The notes: generated by a model from the sequence alone, not told the origin. Shown: positions 7,978-14,748, numbered from the stretch's first letter. The stretch is DNA of 21,214 bases from Methanosarcinales archaeon (GCA_030665925.1 DAOUYX010000003.1:1-21214), one strand, 5' to 3'. Made by a program: numbers and translations.

Positions 7978-8081
7978 GGAGCGAAGGCTTTAAAAAATCT
8001 CCTGTTTGAGGTCGAGAACTACTCCATAAGAAGTATGTGAAGGTATAACTTACTTAAATATCTTTGTAAATGGCCACCCGA

Positions 8082-8117
8082 GAGCATTTGATTTTTCCTT
8101 TCCAATGATAAATGCTC
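8082..8117. repeat. Perfect 8-bp inverted repeat GAGCATTT/AAATGCTC
   Basis: The arms 8082-8089 and 8110-8117 are exact complements with a 20-nt pyrimidine-rich spacer. It lies in the otherwise empty 260 bp between the FEN1 promoter and the IS remnant. May be an operator or a remnant of a lost gene; no more can be said. Confidence 0.4.
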
Positions 8118-8188
8118 ATAGGAACACGGCTATCACAAAAGTCGCAGTAAAAAACTCCCAAGAGTTAAGAACTTTTTGGTAATTATTT

Positions 8189-8777
8189 GGTAATGTCCTA
8201 AACTTCATGACACACCTTGAACATCAACAACTCCTTCCATGTCCAAACGTGATCTGTAATGCCCTCAGCCATGCACGGTGTTCTTCCTATGTTCTTCTTA
8301 CCCTTCTTCGTTTTTATCGTCAACGCCGAATTAACCCTGATCAGGTTGTTGTAGCACTGATACACGTCTAAATGATTGTCCAACATCTCCTTGCACTTAG
8401 AAAAGCACAAACTTTTCCTGACCAGCCTCGAAATCCCATGTCTCAATGTTAGATTATATATCTCCACATAGACCGTGTCTATGTCTGCATCATCTACTTC
8501 ACCACTGCTGTGGCTTGTACTCCTTTACCGGTGCTGTCTGTGTGCCAGATGAAGTTTTGTATCTGCCTTCTTCGCTATGTAGATCCAGCAATCGCCCTGT
8601 CTATCTGCGTCACCATCCCCCTCGTCAACTTTCTTTTGTTTTTTACGAGACATCTGATACCGTGTCGCGATGGATCTCCATTATGCGTTCAATAGCCCTT
8701 ATTCCGTTTTTCTCTACCAGCAATTTGCAGATCATGATTATCTGTTCTTCTTTGATGTGTCTGTTGTAGAATACCGT
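8189..8777 (-). mobile_element. Degenerate IS1-like insertion sequence
   Basis: The element is defined by the decayed transposase. The 3' boundary is probably GGTAATGTCC at 8189, which begins just before the transposase stop codon, as expected for the terminal repeat of an IS1-family element. The preceding bases repeat the motif TTTGGTAAT at 8176 and 8186. No matching inverted repeat is visible at the 5' side before 8791, where the ribonuclease fragment ends, so that end is lost or too diverged. Confidence 0.55.
8198..8777 (-). pseudogene. Broken IS1-family-like transposase
   Basis: Three fragments in different frames reconstruct a transposase. Fragment A (8777-8643) reads VFYNRHIKEEQIIMICKLL and continues GIRAIERIMEIHRDTVSD, the N-terminal helix-turn-helix region, then stops. 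Fragment B (about 8647-8525) contains GDCWIYIAKKADTKLHLAHR, the first Asp-containing strand of the DDE core, then stops. Fragment C (about 8496-8198) reads DDADIDTVYVEIYNLTLRHG and then ISRLVRKSLCFSKCKEML, and ends RTPCMAEGITDHVWTWKELL, the C-terminal part that resembles InsB (NLRQHLARLGRKSLSFSK). The second catalytic Asp region, some 80-100 residues, is missing between B and C. With two frame breaks and an internal deletion it cannot be active. Only fragment C (89 residues from a GTG) looks like an ORF by itself. Confidence 0.8.
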
Positions 8778-8790
8778 TTAATTTATCTCT

Positions 8791-8967
8791 TCACCTGAAA
8801 TATAAAATAGCTTGACTGCCTATTATATTAAAAGGAATCCTCTTGCTCTTGTCTTTTATCCAAGGATAAACTTCTCCATAATCCCTAAATGTATCATTAC
8901 TCACAACTTTCAGTCCTCTATCATTTGCAAATTTCAATATCGCATCATCTGCTCTCACTTGCGCTGA
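8791..8967 (-). pseudogene. 3' fragment of a PIN/NYN (Zc3h12a-like) ribonuclease gene
   Basis: Translating the minus strand from 8967 gives SAQVRADDAILKFANDRGLK, then VVSNDTFRDYGEVYPWIKD and RIPFNIIGSQAILYFR, then a stop at 8791. ADDAIL and VVSNDTFRDY match the second and third acidic clusters of Zc3h12a/MCPIP1-type RNases (DDRFIV, VVSNDTYRDL). There is no start codon in good context and an in-frame TAA lies directly upstream (8968-8970). A neighbouring frame from about 9016 reads WYNKFGLICGDGLYAPIISA and runs into this point, suggesting a frameshift near 8960. It completes the catalytic site missing from the ORF ending at 9106, so the two are halves of one ancestral gene. The stop lies 14 bp before the first recognisable codon of the IS remnant. 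Confidence 0.72.
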
Positions 8968-9023
8968 TTATTGGTGCATATAGTCCATCACCACAAATTA
9001 ACCCGAATTTATTGTACCAAAAA

Positions 9024-9094
9024 ATCAGTGTAAATCAGTGTAAATCTGTGTCTGAAAGTTAAAAAGACACTGATTAACGCAGATTAACACAGAT
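9024..9094. repeat. Palindromic repeat made of 10-bp GATTAACACA-type units (copy 2)
   Basis: Arms 9024-9053 and 9065-9094, each 30 nt and made of three 10-nt units, are complementary at 24 of 30 positions around an 11-nt loop. The right arm is identical to the left arm of copy 1 at 28 of 30 positions (23 in a row). It lies inside the split ribonuclease gene, 12 bp past the TAG that ends the 5' fragment. Confidence 0.82.
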
Positions 9095-9105
9095 AAAAGG
9101 ATTAT

Positions 9106-9597
9106 CTATATTTTCGGGTGGAATGGGTGCGATTGACTATATCCTTTCTTTTCCAGTTCCAACCTGAGTATCTCTCTATCATCTATATTCGGCTTCCCCT
9201 CCTTTTTCGCTTCCCATGCAACATTCGAGCCGTCAATAACAATCCTCTCTCTTTCGTATTGTATATTCACCGATGAGCCGTATTTATCGTCACAATTTAT
9301 TTGTGGATATATCTTATCGCCAAACGAATAATTTTTTGCTAACCCTTTTCTAATATCCAAGATATCCCCATCAACTAATTCGTTAACTAAAGGAGAAAAT
9401 TTATCCCATAGATTCACCCAGAACGTCATTTTAACGTCTTCTTCATGTTTCATGTTCCCTGTGGTGATAGATCCCAAACTCCACTTATCCCCCTCTTTTA
9501 TCCCTCTCTCTACCGATATGACCTTAACGGTTGTATTAACAAAGAATGTCTCGTCTCGATTGGATATTAACCTTCTGATAAGTTTTTCTACATCCAT
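9106..9597 (-). pseudogene. 5' fragment of an OB-fold - PIN/NYN (Zc3h12a-like) ribonuclease gene
   Basis: Residues about 1-115 (FFVNTTVKVISVERG ... TFWVNLWDKFSPLVNELVDG ... DILDIRKGLAKNY) have the strand pattern and the WVNLWD / VxDGD features of an RPA-like OB fold, probably for single-stranded nucleic acid. Then ERIVIDGSNVAWEAKKEGKP starts a PIN/NYN nuclease domain with the first catalytic Asp. After LRLELEKKGY homology stops; the frame reads SQSHPFHPKI and ends. The rest of the domain with the other acidic residues lies 140 bp further on (8791-8967) beyond the palindromic repeat. So this is probably a truncated gene, though the OB part could still be made as a 163-residue protein. I prefer ATG 9597 (MDVEKLI); a TTG at 9627 is an in-frame alternative. 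No strong ribosome binding site. Confidence 0.68.
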
Positions 9598-9670
9598 ACC
9601 CAGAACTTCGTTGGTCGTAACTAACAATATTTTAATTAAGTATATTCACTTAATTTGTTACTAGGAGAGA

Positions 9671-9678
9671 TATAAAAT
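9671..9678 (+). promoter_or_regulatory. TATA box upstream of the 120-residue orphan gene
   Basis: TATAAAAT at 9671, centred 28 nt upstream of the ATG at 9703, again predicts a leaderless or near-leaderless transcript. The A/T-rich 105 bp between the start codons at 9597 and 9703 is a divergent promoter region; the opposite strand has AATTAAAATATT near 9620-9635. Confidence 0.55.
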
Positions 9679-9702
9679 AGATGGTGTAGGTGGAAGAAAA
9701 TC

Positions 9703-10065
9703 ATGAGCGAAACAAGACCGAGTATAAAGACATTAAAAGATGTTGGGTATAGAGTGATTTTGAAAAATGAGGATGGTACTCCGAGGTTAGTATGGAGAGG
9801 GTTTGTCAAAGAAGGGCAATATGGCAAGTTTGTCTCTATCGAGCAGCACTGGGTACGAAAGATGGAAGGCAAAAAGATAGTGGATAGCGACTTCGGACGA
9901 AAGCGTTTTAATTTCCCTTACGACAAGGATAAGGCATTCGCAATGCGGGATTCTGTCGTTGGGTTATTAGAAGATGCTTTAGGTGCCGGTGAGGGTGCCG
10001 ATCTGGAGAAAGAAGTAGAAGAGGAATTCGGCGAGGAACTCGAAGGAATAGAGGGGGATTCATAG
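9703..10065 (+). CDS. Hypothetical 120-residue protein with acidic C-terminal tail
   Basis: Family not recognised. Residues 1-90 look like a small beta-rich domain (VGYRVILKNEDGTPRLVWRG, then KFVSIEQHWVRKMEGKKIVD and GRKRFNFPYDKDKAFAMRD). The pattern of aromatic and basic residues is compatible with nucleic-acid or partner binding, but that is a guess. Residues 93-120 are strongly acidic (GAGEGADLEKEVEEEFGEEL), like the tails of single-strand-binding or chaperone-type proteins. The coding frame is supported by the TATA box 28 nt upstream and the ATG with GGTGGAAG before it. It ends 2 bp before the stop of the convergent XPD helicase gene, so the two transcripts may overlap at their 3' ends. 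No cysteines, signal peptide or membrane segments. Confidence 0.65.
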   Translation: MSETRPSIKTLKDVGYRVILKNEDGTPRLVWRGFVKEGQYGKFVSIEQHWVRKMEGKKIVDSDFGRKRFNFPYDKDKAFAMRDSVVGLLEDALGAGEGADLEKEVEEEFGEELEGIEGDS

Positions 10066-10067
10066 TT

Positions 10068-12116
10068 TCAAATCAAAAAGAATTTTCTACATAGCACTTC
10101 TGCTCGGTCGGTAAGGGTGAGATTGTAATCCGAAGGGAGACAGTTTTTATACGGAAACTTGGCAAATCGGTAATCCATCAGAACGATGATGCATCGGTCG
10201 TGCTCGCTTCTTATACCTCTGCCAGCCGCTTGCAGCACCTTTGTAACCGCGGGGTAGAGATAACCATACAGCCGTCCCTTCTCCGCTCCGTATTTACCCG
10301 TGTAATAGCCTTCTATCAGTTTAACCTCCAGCGTTGGCGGGCTCAACGGCACTCCAACGACGATAATCGCCTTCAGCGTGTTGGATTCGTAATCCAAGCC
10401 TTCGGAGAACGAACCGCCCTGCACGGCGAGTAATACCCCATTGGTAGTATCCCGTAACAGCTCGTACAACCTGTTTTTCTCTGTTTTATTCATTGCTCGC
10501 CGCTCTATCATCGCCCGTCTACTCATGTCCTCGGGCAAATACGCGGCGATGTCATTTAGAAGCGCGTAAGACGGGAAGAATACTGCCATGCCACCTTTTA
10601 CGTATTTAGCCACTTCACCAATCTTCTCGGCTACCTTCCGGTACATCTCTTCGCCTCGTTCCGTGTATTTCGTTGTGAGCTCTTTTGTAACCACGATCTG
10701 CCGGTTCTCCTCTGGAAACGGCGACCTGTACTCCCGCATAAGTATCTCTTTGCCTTTGATTCGATCAGAAGTGGCGCCGAGCACGTCGGCATACATCTCT
10801 GTGGGGCATAGCGTGCCGCTCATCAGGATAGTGGAATGCACCTGAGCGAATATCGGCTCGCTTATTACCGAAGGGTCGAGCAGTTTGAAGTAAAGCGTGG
10901 GATTCTCACGCTGCGCAAGCGAGAATATCCTTATACATTTCTCCCGTGTTCGCCACCCGTCTAAGAACTCCGCCACGTTGATGATATTCCGTTGCGCCGC
11001 CTCTCGCTCCTTATTATATCTTGGGCTTTTCGTAGTTCTCGTCGAGCTATAGCGGTTCTTTTTCAATGTTTTGAGTATGCGTTTCTCTTCTGCGGAGAGT
11101 ACAGAGCTTGTGTTTGTAGAGGTTGTAGCCGCTCCGTCAGTCCCGAAATCTTCGGCAATGCGTTGAAGCGTGTCTACGAACTCATCGTAACTTATTGCTT
11201 CGATTCTCCGCCTCAACACCCGCTCCATCTCTTCGAGCAGAAGATTGCGCTCCACCGGTATCTCTGCCGCTTTGGTTTTACTCGCCTTCATCGCTAATTT
11301 CGTGAATATCCGTTCCAATTCCATGAGATTGCCGTACATCTCACGGTCAATATACCTGATCTCCCGCGCCGCACTGGTTACCGTGCTCATGCGCAAGGTG
11401 TTGCTGAGATTGCTGCGTATGCGGTCTGGCAGGTTATGCGCTTCGTCAACGATTACAATAAGTTCGTCCAATCCAGCTTCTAACTTCTCCAATACCCTTT
11501 CTGCGATGTCCGGAGAAAAGAGATAGTTATAGTCGCACACGACCACATCAGCACGCGCAGCCACCTCCAACGCCGCTTTGTACGGGCATACGCCTTTACC
11601 CGTGCACCAGTTGCATAACTCCTCTACGTGCAGTATCTCATCCCGTATCCGTCGCAGCGCTTCTTCATCGTTCTTCAGGAAATAGCGGCATCGTTTATTC
11701 TTCTGCTCGGACTTGCAAAACTCGTTGAATAGCGAATAAAACTCCCGATAGATGGAGGTTGCACGTGGGCACATGGATTGCTTCGAGGTAATATCAACCG
11801 CGACGAGATTGAGATTGGCATGCTGCTTTATCAATCTGAGCGTGTCAATGGCTATTTTGTGCTGGCTGCGTTTGGACGTGAGGAAGAAGACCGTCTTTTC
11901 GTTTTCCAGCGCGTAGCGCAGGGCGGGAACGAGTGCAGCAACGGTTTTCCCTATCCCAGTCGGCGCATGTGCGATAAGGATCTTTTCGGACTCCACCGAA
12001 TCCCTTACATCGTCCATAAACTCCCGTTGCCCTTCTCTTATAGACACAAATGGGAAATATGAGTCGTTCGTTTTAGTCATTTGCGGTATGTAAAAATTTA
12101 CTTTTTCACGTGCCAC
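10068..12116 (-). CDS. XPD/Rad3-family Fe-S DNA helicase
   Basis: ATP-dependent 5'-3' DNA helicase of superfamily 2 (XPD/DinG/Bach1 group), acting in repair or R-loop processing. Walker A is HAPTGIGKT (50-58), Walker B DEAH (224-227), and motif VI is QAAGRGIR (629-636). Between motifs I and II lies the Fe-S domain: Cys116, Cys134, Cys143 and the group Cys168, Cys171, Cys177 (ELCNWCTGKGVC), from which four would bind a 4Fe-4S cluster. SALLNDIAAYLP-type and GSFSEGLDYE segments mark helicase domain 2. A Ser/Thr/Lys-rich insert of about 45 residues (about 325-370; SAEEKRILKTLKKNRYSSTR) interrupts the arch region and looks disordered. The start is GTG 12116 or ATG 12080 (MTKTNDSYFPF); both precede the conserved SIREGQREF Q-motif region. 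The 682 residues are normal. Confidence 0.93.
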   Translation of the reverse strand: MAREKVNFYIPQMTKTNDSYFPFVSIREGQREFMDDVRDSVESEKILIAHAPTGIGKTVAALVPALRYALENEKTVFFLTSKRSQHKIAIDTLRLIKQHANLNLVAVDITSKQSMCPRATSIYREFYSLFNEFCKSEQKNKRCRYFLKNDEEALRRIRDEILHVEELCNWCTGKGVCPYKAALEVAARADVVVCDYNYLFSPDIAERVLEKLEAGLDELIVIVDEAHNLPDRIRSNLSNTLRMSTVTSAAREIRYIDREMYGNLMELERIFTKLAMKASKTKAAEIPVERNLLLEEMERVLRRRIEAISYDEFVDTLQRIAEDFGTDGAATTSTNTSSVLSAEEKRILKTLKKNRYSSTRTTKSPRYNKEREAAQRNIINVAEFLDGWRTREKCIRIFSLAQRENPTLYFKLLDPSVISEPIFAQVHSTILMSGTLCPTEMYADVLGATSDRIKGKEILMREYRSPFPEENRQIVVTKELTTKYTERGEEMYRKVAEKIGEVAKYVKGGMAVFFPSYALLNDIAAYLPEDMSRRAMIERRAMNKTEKNRLYELLRDTTNGVLLAVQGGSFSEGLDYESNTLKAIIVVGVPLSPPTLEVKLIEGYYTGKYGAEKGRLYGYLYPAVTKVLQAAGRGIRSEHDRCIIVLMDYRFAKFPYKNCLPSDYNLTLTDRAEVLCRKFFLI

Positions 12117-12204
12117 CTTATTTTTAGGTTGTTCTCTTTTGTTTTAAATTCCATGCACGCTCAATCAAGTAAGTAAAATGGTAACAAAGACATTGATGAG
12201 ATTT

Positions 12205-12236
12205 TTCTGCATGCACAAATGGGGTATTATGCAGAA
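12205..12236. repeat. Perfect 8-bp inverted repeat TTCTGCAT/ATGCAGAA
   Basis: Arms at 12205-12212 and 12229-12236 with a 16-nt spacer, in the 264-bp divergent region between the XPD helicase and the FKBP gene, upstream of the likely FKBP TATA box (AATTTATAG at 12266). Placement suits an operator for either gene. The rest of the region holds nothing I can assign. Confidence 0.4.
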
Positions 12237-12265
12237 TGTTTAATAGGTAATATAGTTAAAGAAGT

Positions 12266-12274
12266 AATTTATAG
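12266..12274 (+). promoter_or_regulatory. Possible TATA box of the FKBP gene
   Basis: AATTTATAG about 110 nt before the ATG; initiation near 12295 would leave a leader of about 85 nt, long for this window. A closer, equally good box is not visible. Confidence 0.35.
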
Positions 12275-12380
12275 GCACAGGGAGTACATCCTCTGTCGGG
12301 AGTTAAAAATCTTCTGAGGGGAGGTAGCCTGATTCGTTTGTCACTGACTGGAGATTGCGAAGGTACGCAAAAGGATAAAA

Positions 12381-12935
12381 ATGAGAAAAATAGGAACTTT
12401 GTTTTTGTTGCTGGCGAGCGTTGTTTTAGTGTGCGGATGTTTAAGTACGAATAATAACGTAAAAGTGGTTGAAAACGGCGACTACGTCCGGGTGGACTAC
12501 GTCGGTAAACTGGAAGACGGTACTGTTTTTGACACGTCTGTGAAGGACGTTGCGATTGAAGCGGGGACATACAATCAGAGGAGGGATTACCATCCTCTTG
12601 GATTTACGGTTGGCGCAGGTGAGATGATCCCGGGATTTGATAAGGGCGTTGTGGGTATGGCAGTAGGTGAAAATAAGACCTTAACCATCCCTCCTGAAGA
12701 TGCGTACGGTGCCTACCGTGAGAATCTGGTAATAACCCGCCCGATTGAAGAATTGACTGCCGCGGGTATTACGCCTGTAGTTGGTAAGAAGATTTTCACC
12801 GCTCAGAGACAGAGGGGCACTATAAAAAGCGTCACGGATACAGAGGTTGTAATTGATTTCAATCACGAACTCGCGGGAAAAACATTGATCTTCGACGTAA
12901 CGCTCGTTTCCATCGGCGAGAATAACAGCACCTGA
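12381..12935 (+). CDS. FKBP-type peptidyl-prolyl isomerase, SlyD-like, predicted lipoprotein
   Basis: Folding catalyst that isomerises proline peptide bonds, here predicted outside the membrane. MRKIGTLFLLLASVVLVCGC is a signal peptide; cleavage before Cys20 with lipid attachment fits (VCG|C). The FKBP domain begins at about residue 33 (GDYVRVDYVGKLEDGTVFDT), continues with LGFTVGAGEMIPGFDKGVVG and ends with the C-terminal strand DVTLVSIGEN. The IF insert (about residues 104-155, with VVGKKIF and KSVTDTEVVIDFNHELAGKT) is that of the SlyD/archaeal long FKBP class. The N-linker contains three Asn, and a C-terminal NNST is a possible glycosylation site. ATG 12381 follows AAAGGA at good spacing. 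Monocistronic. Confidence 0.94.
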   Translation: MRKIGTLFLLLASVVLVCGCLSTNNNVKVVENGDYVRVDYVGKLEDGTVFDTSVKDVAIEAGTYNQRRDYHPLGFTVGAGEMIPGFDKGVVGMAVGENKTLTIPPEDAYGAYRENLVITRPIEELTAAGITPVVGKKIFTAQRQRGTIKSVTDTEVVIDFNHELAGKTLIFDVTLVSIGENNST

Positions 12936-13070
12936 ATAATGAACTAAAAACTACGGAGATAGGAGAGAGAGGAGGAGGGAATGTGCTTGTGTCACTTACG
13001 GTAGCACGTGTAATATCTCAAATACATATCTATCATTGGCAGTCTCATTTTTCAGTTTTGACAGTATCTA

Positions 13071-13109
13071 TTTTATATGAGGCGATATTATAGAACTTAC
13101 TAAGTAAGT
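13071..13109 (+). promoter_or_regulatory. Promoter with palindrome at the predicted start site of the TRAM gene
   Basis: TTTTATATG (13071-13079) is a good TATA box, and the palindrome ACTTAC-TAA-GTAAGT (13095-13109) covers the predicted start site 25-28 nt downstream. An operator there would block initiation. The transcript would have a leader of about 110 nt containing a small hairpin AGCGA-TTTT-TCGCT (about 13148-13161). Confidence 0.42.
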
Positions 13110-13212
13110 GGTAGTAGCGAGGAATAAGCGACTTTTATCGTAAAGGAAGCGATTTTTCGCTGCATCACGAACTAACAACCAAAAATAGAATAGGAGGCTT
13201 TGTAAGGAAGGT

Positions 13213-13431
13213 ATGGAATATAGTGGAGAAAAGAGGGGATTTCGTGCCCCCATAGACATTGGCGAGACCTACGACGTAACGATAGAGGACGTAGGAAGAG
13301 AAGGCGATGGTATAACTCGAGTAGAGGGTTTTGTGGTTTTTGTGCCCAACACGAAGAAAGGGGATACCGTGAAGATACGGGTAACAAAAGTATCGAGGAG
13401 AGTTGGATTTGCAGAAGTAGTTGCGGAATGA
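13213..13431 (+). CDS. TRAM-domain protein (small RNA-binding protein)
   Basis: Single TRAM domain, an OB-like RNA-binding fold. In methanogenic archaea stand-alone TRAM proteins act as RNA chaperones and influence transcript levels, notably in the cold; that role is taken from the family. Residues about 13-70 hold the domain: IDIGETYDVTIEDVGREGDG, ITRVEGFVVFVPNTKKGDTV and KIRVTKVSRRVGFAEVV, with the usual GxGI/TRxxGFVVFVP core and the C-terminal GFAxA/V strand. The 72-residue size fits. ATG 13213 is preceded by GGAAGGT; a stronger AGGAGG lies at 13192-13197 but is 16 nt away from the ATG. Followed by a clear terminator, so monocistronic. Confidence 0.93.
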   Translation: MEYSGEKRGFRAPIDIGETYDVTIEDVGREGDGITRVEGFVVFVPNTKKGDTVKIRVTKVSRRVGFAEVVAE

Positions 13432-13473
13432 AGGTTCATTACGCTTCTCATGTAAATAACTGCTTACCAAAGC

Positions 13474-13516
13474 AAAGCTATAGCGTTGCTATAGCTTTCC
13501 TCTTTTTATTTTTTAA
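13474..13516 (+). terminator. Strong intrinsic terminator after the TRAM gene
   Basis: AAAGCTATAGC (13474-13484) and GCTATAGCTTT (13488-13498) form a perfect 11-bp stem with a GTT loop, followed by a T-rich tract (13503-13516). It lies 42 nt past the TRAM stop and before the convergent DUF2119 gene end, so it may serve both directions. Confidence 0.85.
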
Positions 13517-13557
13517 CAATGCGTTCTTTCTGAATGAATGGATCTAATTAATCGCAC

Positions 13558-14178
13558 TTAAAACGGTTTTAGCCGATGACGATAGTATTGGTAGAACAAT
13601 TTCTCAGCCTTTTTTATTTGACTGGGATACCGCGTTCTGAATTCGCGCATCATCTCCTCTCTCTGTGAGTTCGTTAGTCCGATCCTCAAAATCGCCAGGA
13701 CTTGTTCTTTAATCGCCTCGCGCTTGCAGCTCCATTTCGGGACCTCAATGGTCATGCAGAAATCGTGCTCGGTGAATTTACTCCTCAGAATCGGCGCGAT
13801 AGACCCGATAAGAATCCCATCACCGAAATCGACAAACGGGGGAACTCCGATCTTATTCACGCGCTCCGGGTCAGTTAGTCGTGCGTGGGACTGCTTTTCA
13901 TAAGCGTGCAGCTCGAAATAGAAACTCGGTTTGTATTCTTGGATGAGTTGAAGCAAGTGCATACCCGCTTCGCTTCGGTAGTATTCTTCTGTTAAGACAC
14001 CAATGTATTTGCTGTTTTTGACCAGACTGGGGACGATTATTACTTCTCCTGCGGATACCCCCTCCTGTGTCAACCGTTCGAGAATCGGTGCGGTGTACAG
14101 ACCTTCGTCTCCGTGCAGACCGCCAACGAACAGTTTTACCGGTCCTTTTTCAGAGGAAGTAAGTCGGTATCTTCTCAT
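13558..14178 (-). CDS. DUF2119 / M14 carboxypeptidase-like hydrolase
   Basis: Putative zinc-dependent hydrolase with the aspartoacylase/succinylglutamate desuccinylase (M14) signature. LFVGGLHGDE (residues 16-25) supplies His22 and Glu25 as zinc ligands; FELHAY (89-93) supplies the third, His91; Glu145 in CMTIEVPKW is placed like the catalytic Glu of M14 enzymes. Short archaeal proteins of this kind are annotated DUF2119 in methanogens; I recall the family but not a proven substrate. At 206 residues it is shorter than true AstE/AspA enzymes and ends in a basic tail (KKAEKLFYQYYRHRLKPF). ATG 14178 is taken because the first strand begins within 15 residues. It lies 129 bp downstream of pth2 on the same strand, with an A/T-rich spacer (hairpin AAACTTT/AAAGTTT, 14288-14306). 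Confidence 0.75.
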   Translation of the reverse strand: MRRYRLTSSEKGPVKLFVGGLHGDEGLYTAPILERLTQEGVSAGEVIIVPSLVKNSKYIGVLTEEYYRSEAGMHLLQLIQEYKPSFYFELHAYEKQSHARLTDPERVNKIGVPPFVDFGDGILIGSIAPILRSKFTEHDFCMTIEVPKWSCKREAIKEQVLAILRIGLTNSQREEMMREFRTRYPSQIKKAEKLFYQYYRHRLKPF

Positions 14179-14307
14179 GCCGTAACACTTTTTCTTTTTG
14201 GAAAAAAGAAAACCTGTGCTAAAAGAAAAAAAACTTGTTTCTTTAGTCGCGTTTCCTTTTCTGTAAAGCTGCGAAGCCTTTTGGGTAAAACTTTTCTTTA
14301 AAGTTTG

Positions 14308-14670
14308 TTAAAATAAATCCAGATTTTTTGTCACCTCATCTATCTCGTCCGCACGTCCCGGCCCTATTCCTAACGCAGTCACCGTTCCCGGCGGTATCTC
14401 GGTCAGTCCCGCGTCTTCTACAACTGCACACGGCAGGCCCAGCTTCTCCGCGTCATCTCTGACAGCGTAGAGCTTTTCAAGGCTCGGTACTTTCAGTGCA
14501 ACCTTCTTCTGCCCTTGATTTTTCCAGTTCTTTCTATCCCGCATCGGAGCACGTTCGTAGCTCAGTATAGAAGCATGGGCGGCTTGTACTGCTGCTTTAC
14601 CCTTTGACAGCTTCAAGTCCGCTCGGAGGACTATGCACTGCTTATATTCTTTTTGTGTTGCGTTGAGCAT
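14308..14670 (-). CDS. pth2: Peptidyl-tRNA hydrolase, archaeal/eukaryotic type (Pth2)
   Basis: Frees tRNA from peptidyl-tRNAs that drop off the ribosome. The Pth2 fold signature is complete: KQCIVLRADLKLSKGKAAVQ then AAHASILSYE, the core GQKKVALKVPSLEKLYAV, and the end GLPCAVVEDAGLTEIPPGTV with TALGIGPG. The catalytic region includes Lys23 or Lys25, the conserved His32 after QAA, Asp101-type acid in EDAGLTE and the Thr of GTVTALGIGP. At 120 residues the length is normal. ATG 14670 gives an eight-residue lead before the first strand; GGAAGAG stands about 11 nt upstream. Its promoter is shared back-to-back with valS. Confidence 0.96.
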   Translation of the reverse strand: MLNATQKEYKQCIVLRADLKLSKGKAAVQAAHASILSYERAPMRDRKNWKNQGQKKVALKVPSLEKLYAVRDDAEKLGLPCAVVEDAGLTEIPPGTVTALGIGPGRADEIDEVTKNLDLF

Positions 14671-14738
14671 TTTTCGTCTCTCTTCCTACAACGTCGTTCC
14701 CAAATTGCGTGTCTAAAATCCTAAGCATTCATTGATAT

Positions 14739-14748
14739 TATTTAAAAG
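14739..14748 (-). promoter_or_regulatory. TATA box in the divergent pth2/valS region
   Basis: CTTTTAAATA on the minus strand, about 75 nt upstream of the pth2 ATG. The adjacent AAAATAAAAGC (about 14754-14764) can serve valS in the other direction, about 55 nt before its ATG. The 142-bp gap has no other structure I can assign. Confidence 0.4.

Noticed and set aside
8446..8769. Plus-strand ORF of 107 residues over the IS remnant
   Set aside because: It is rich in Cys, His and Leu in the manner of an antisense frame; the minus strand encodes the recognisable transposase fragments.
5023..9094. Repeats as a CRISPR array
   Set aside because: Only two loci, palindromic with 10-bp internal periodicity, no regularly sized unique spacers and no cas genes.
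12256..12570. 104-residue minus-strand ORF across the FKBP start
   Set aside because: Opposes a clearly coding lipoprotein signal sequence and has no features of its own.
14179..14307. A/T-rich inverted repeats between pth2 and the DUF2119 gene as a terminator
   Set aside because: AAACTTT/AAAGTTT forms a weak stem with no T-tract after it on the minus strand; composition alone can explain it.
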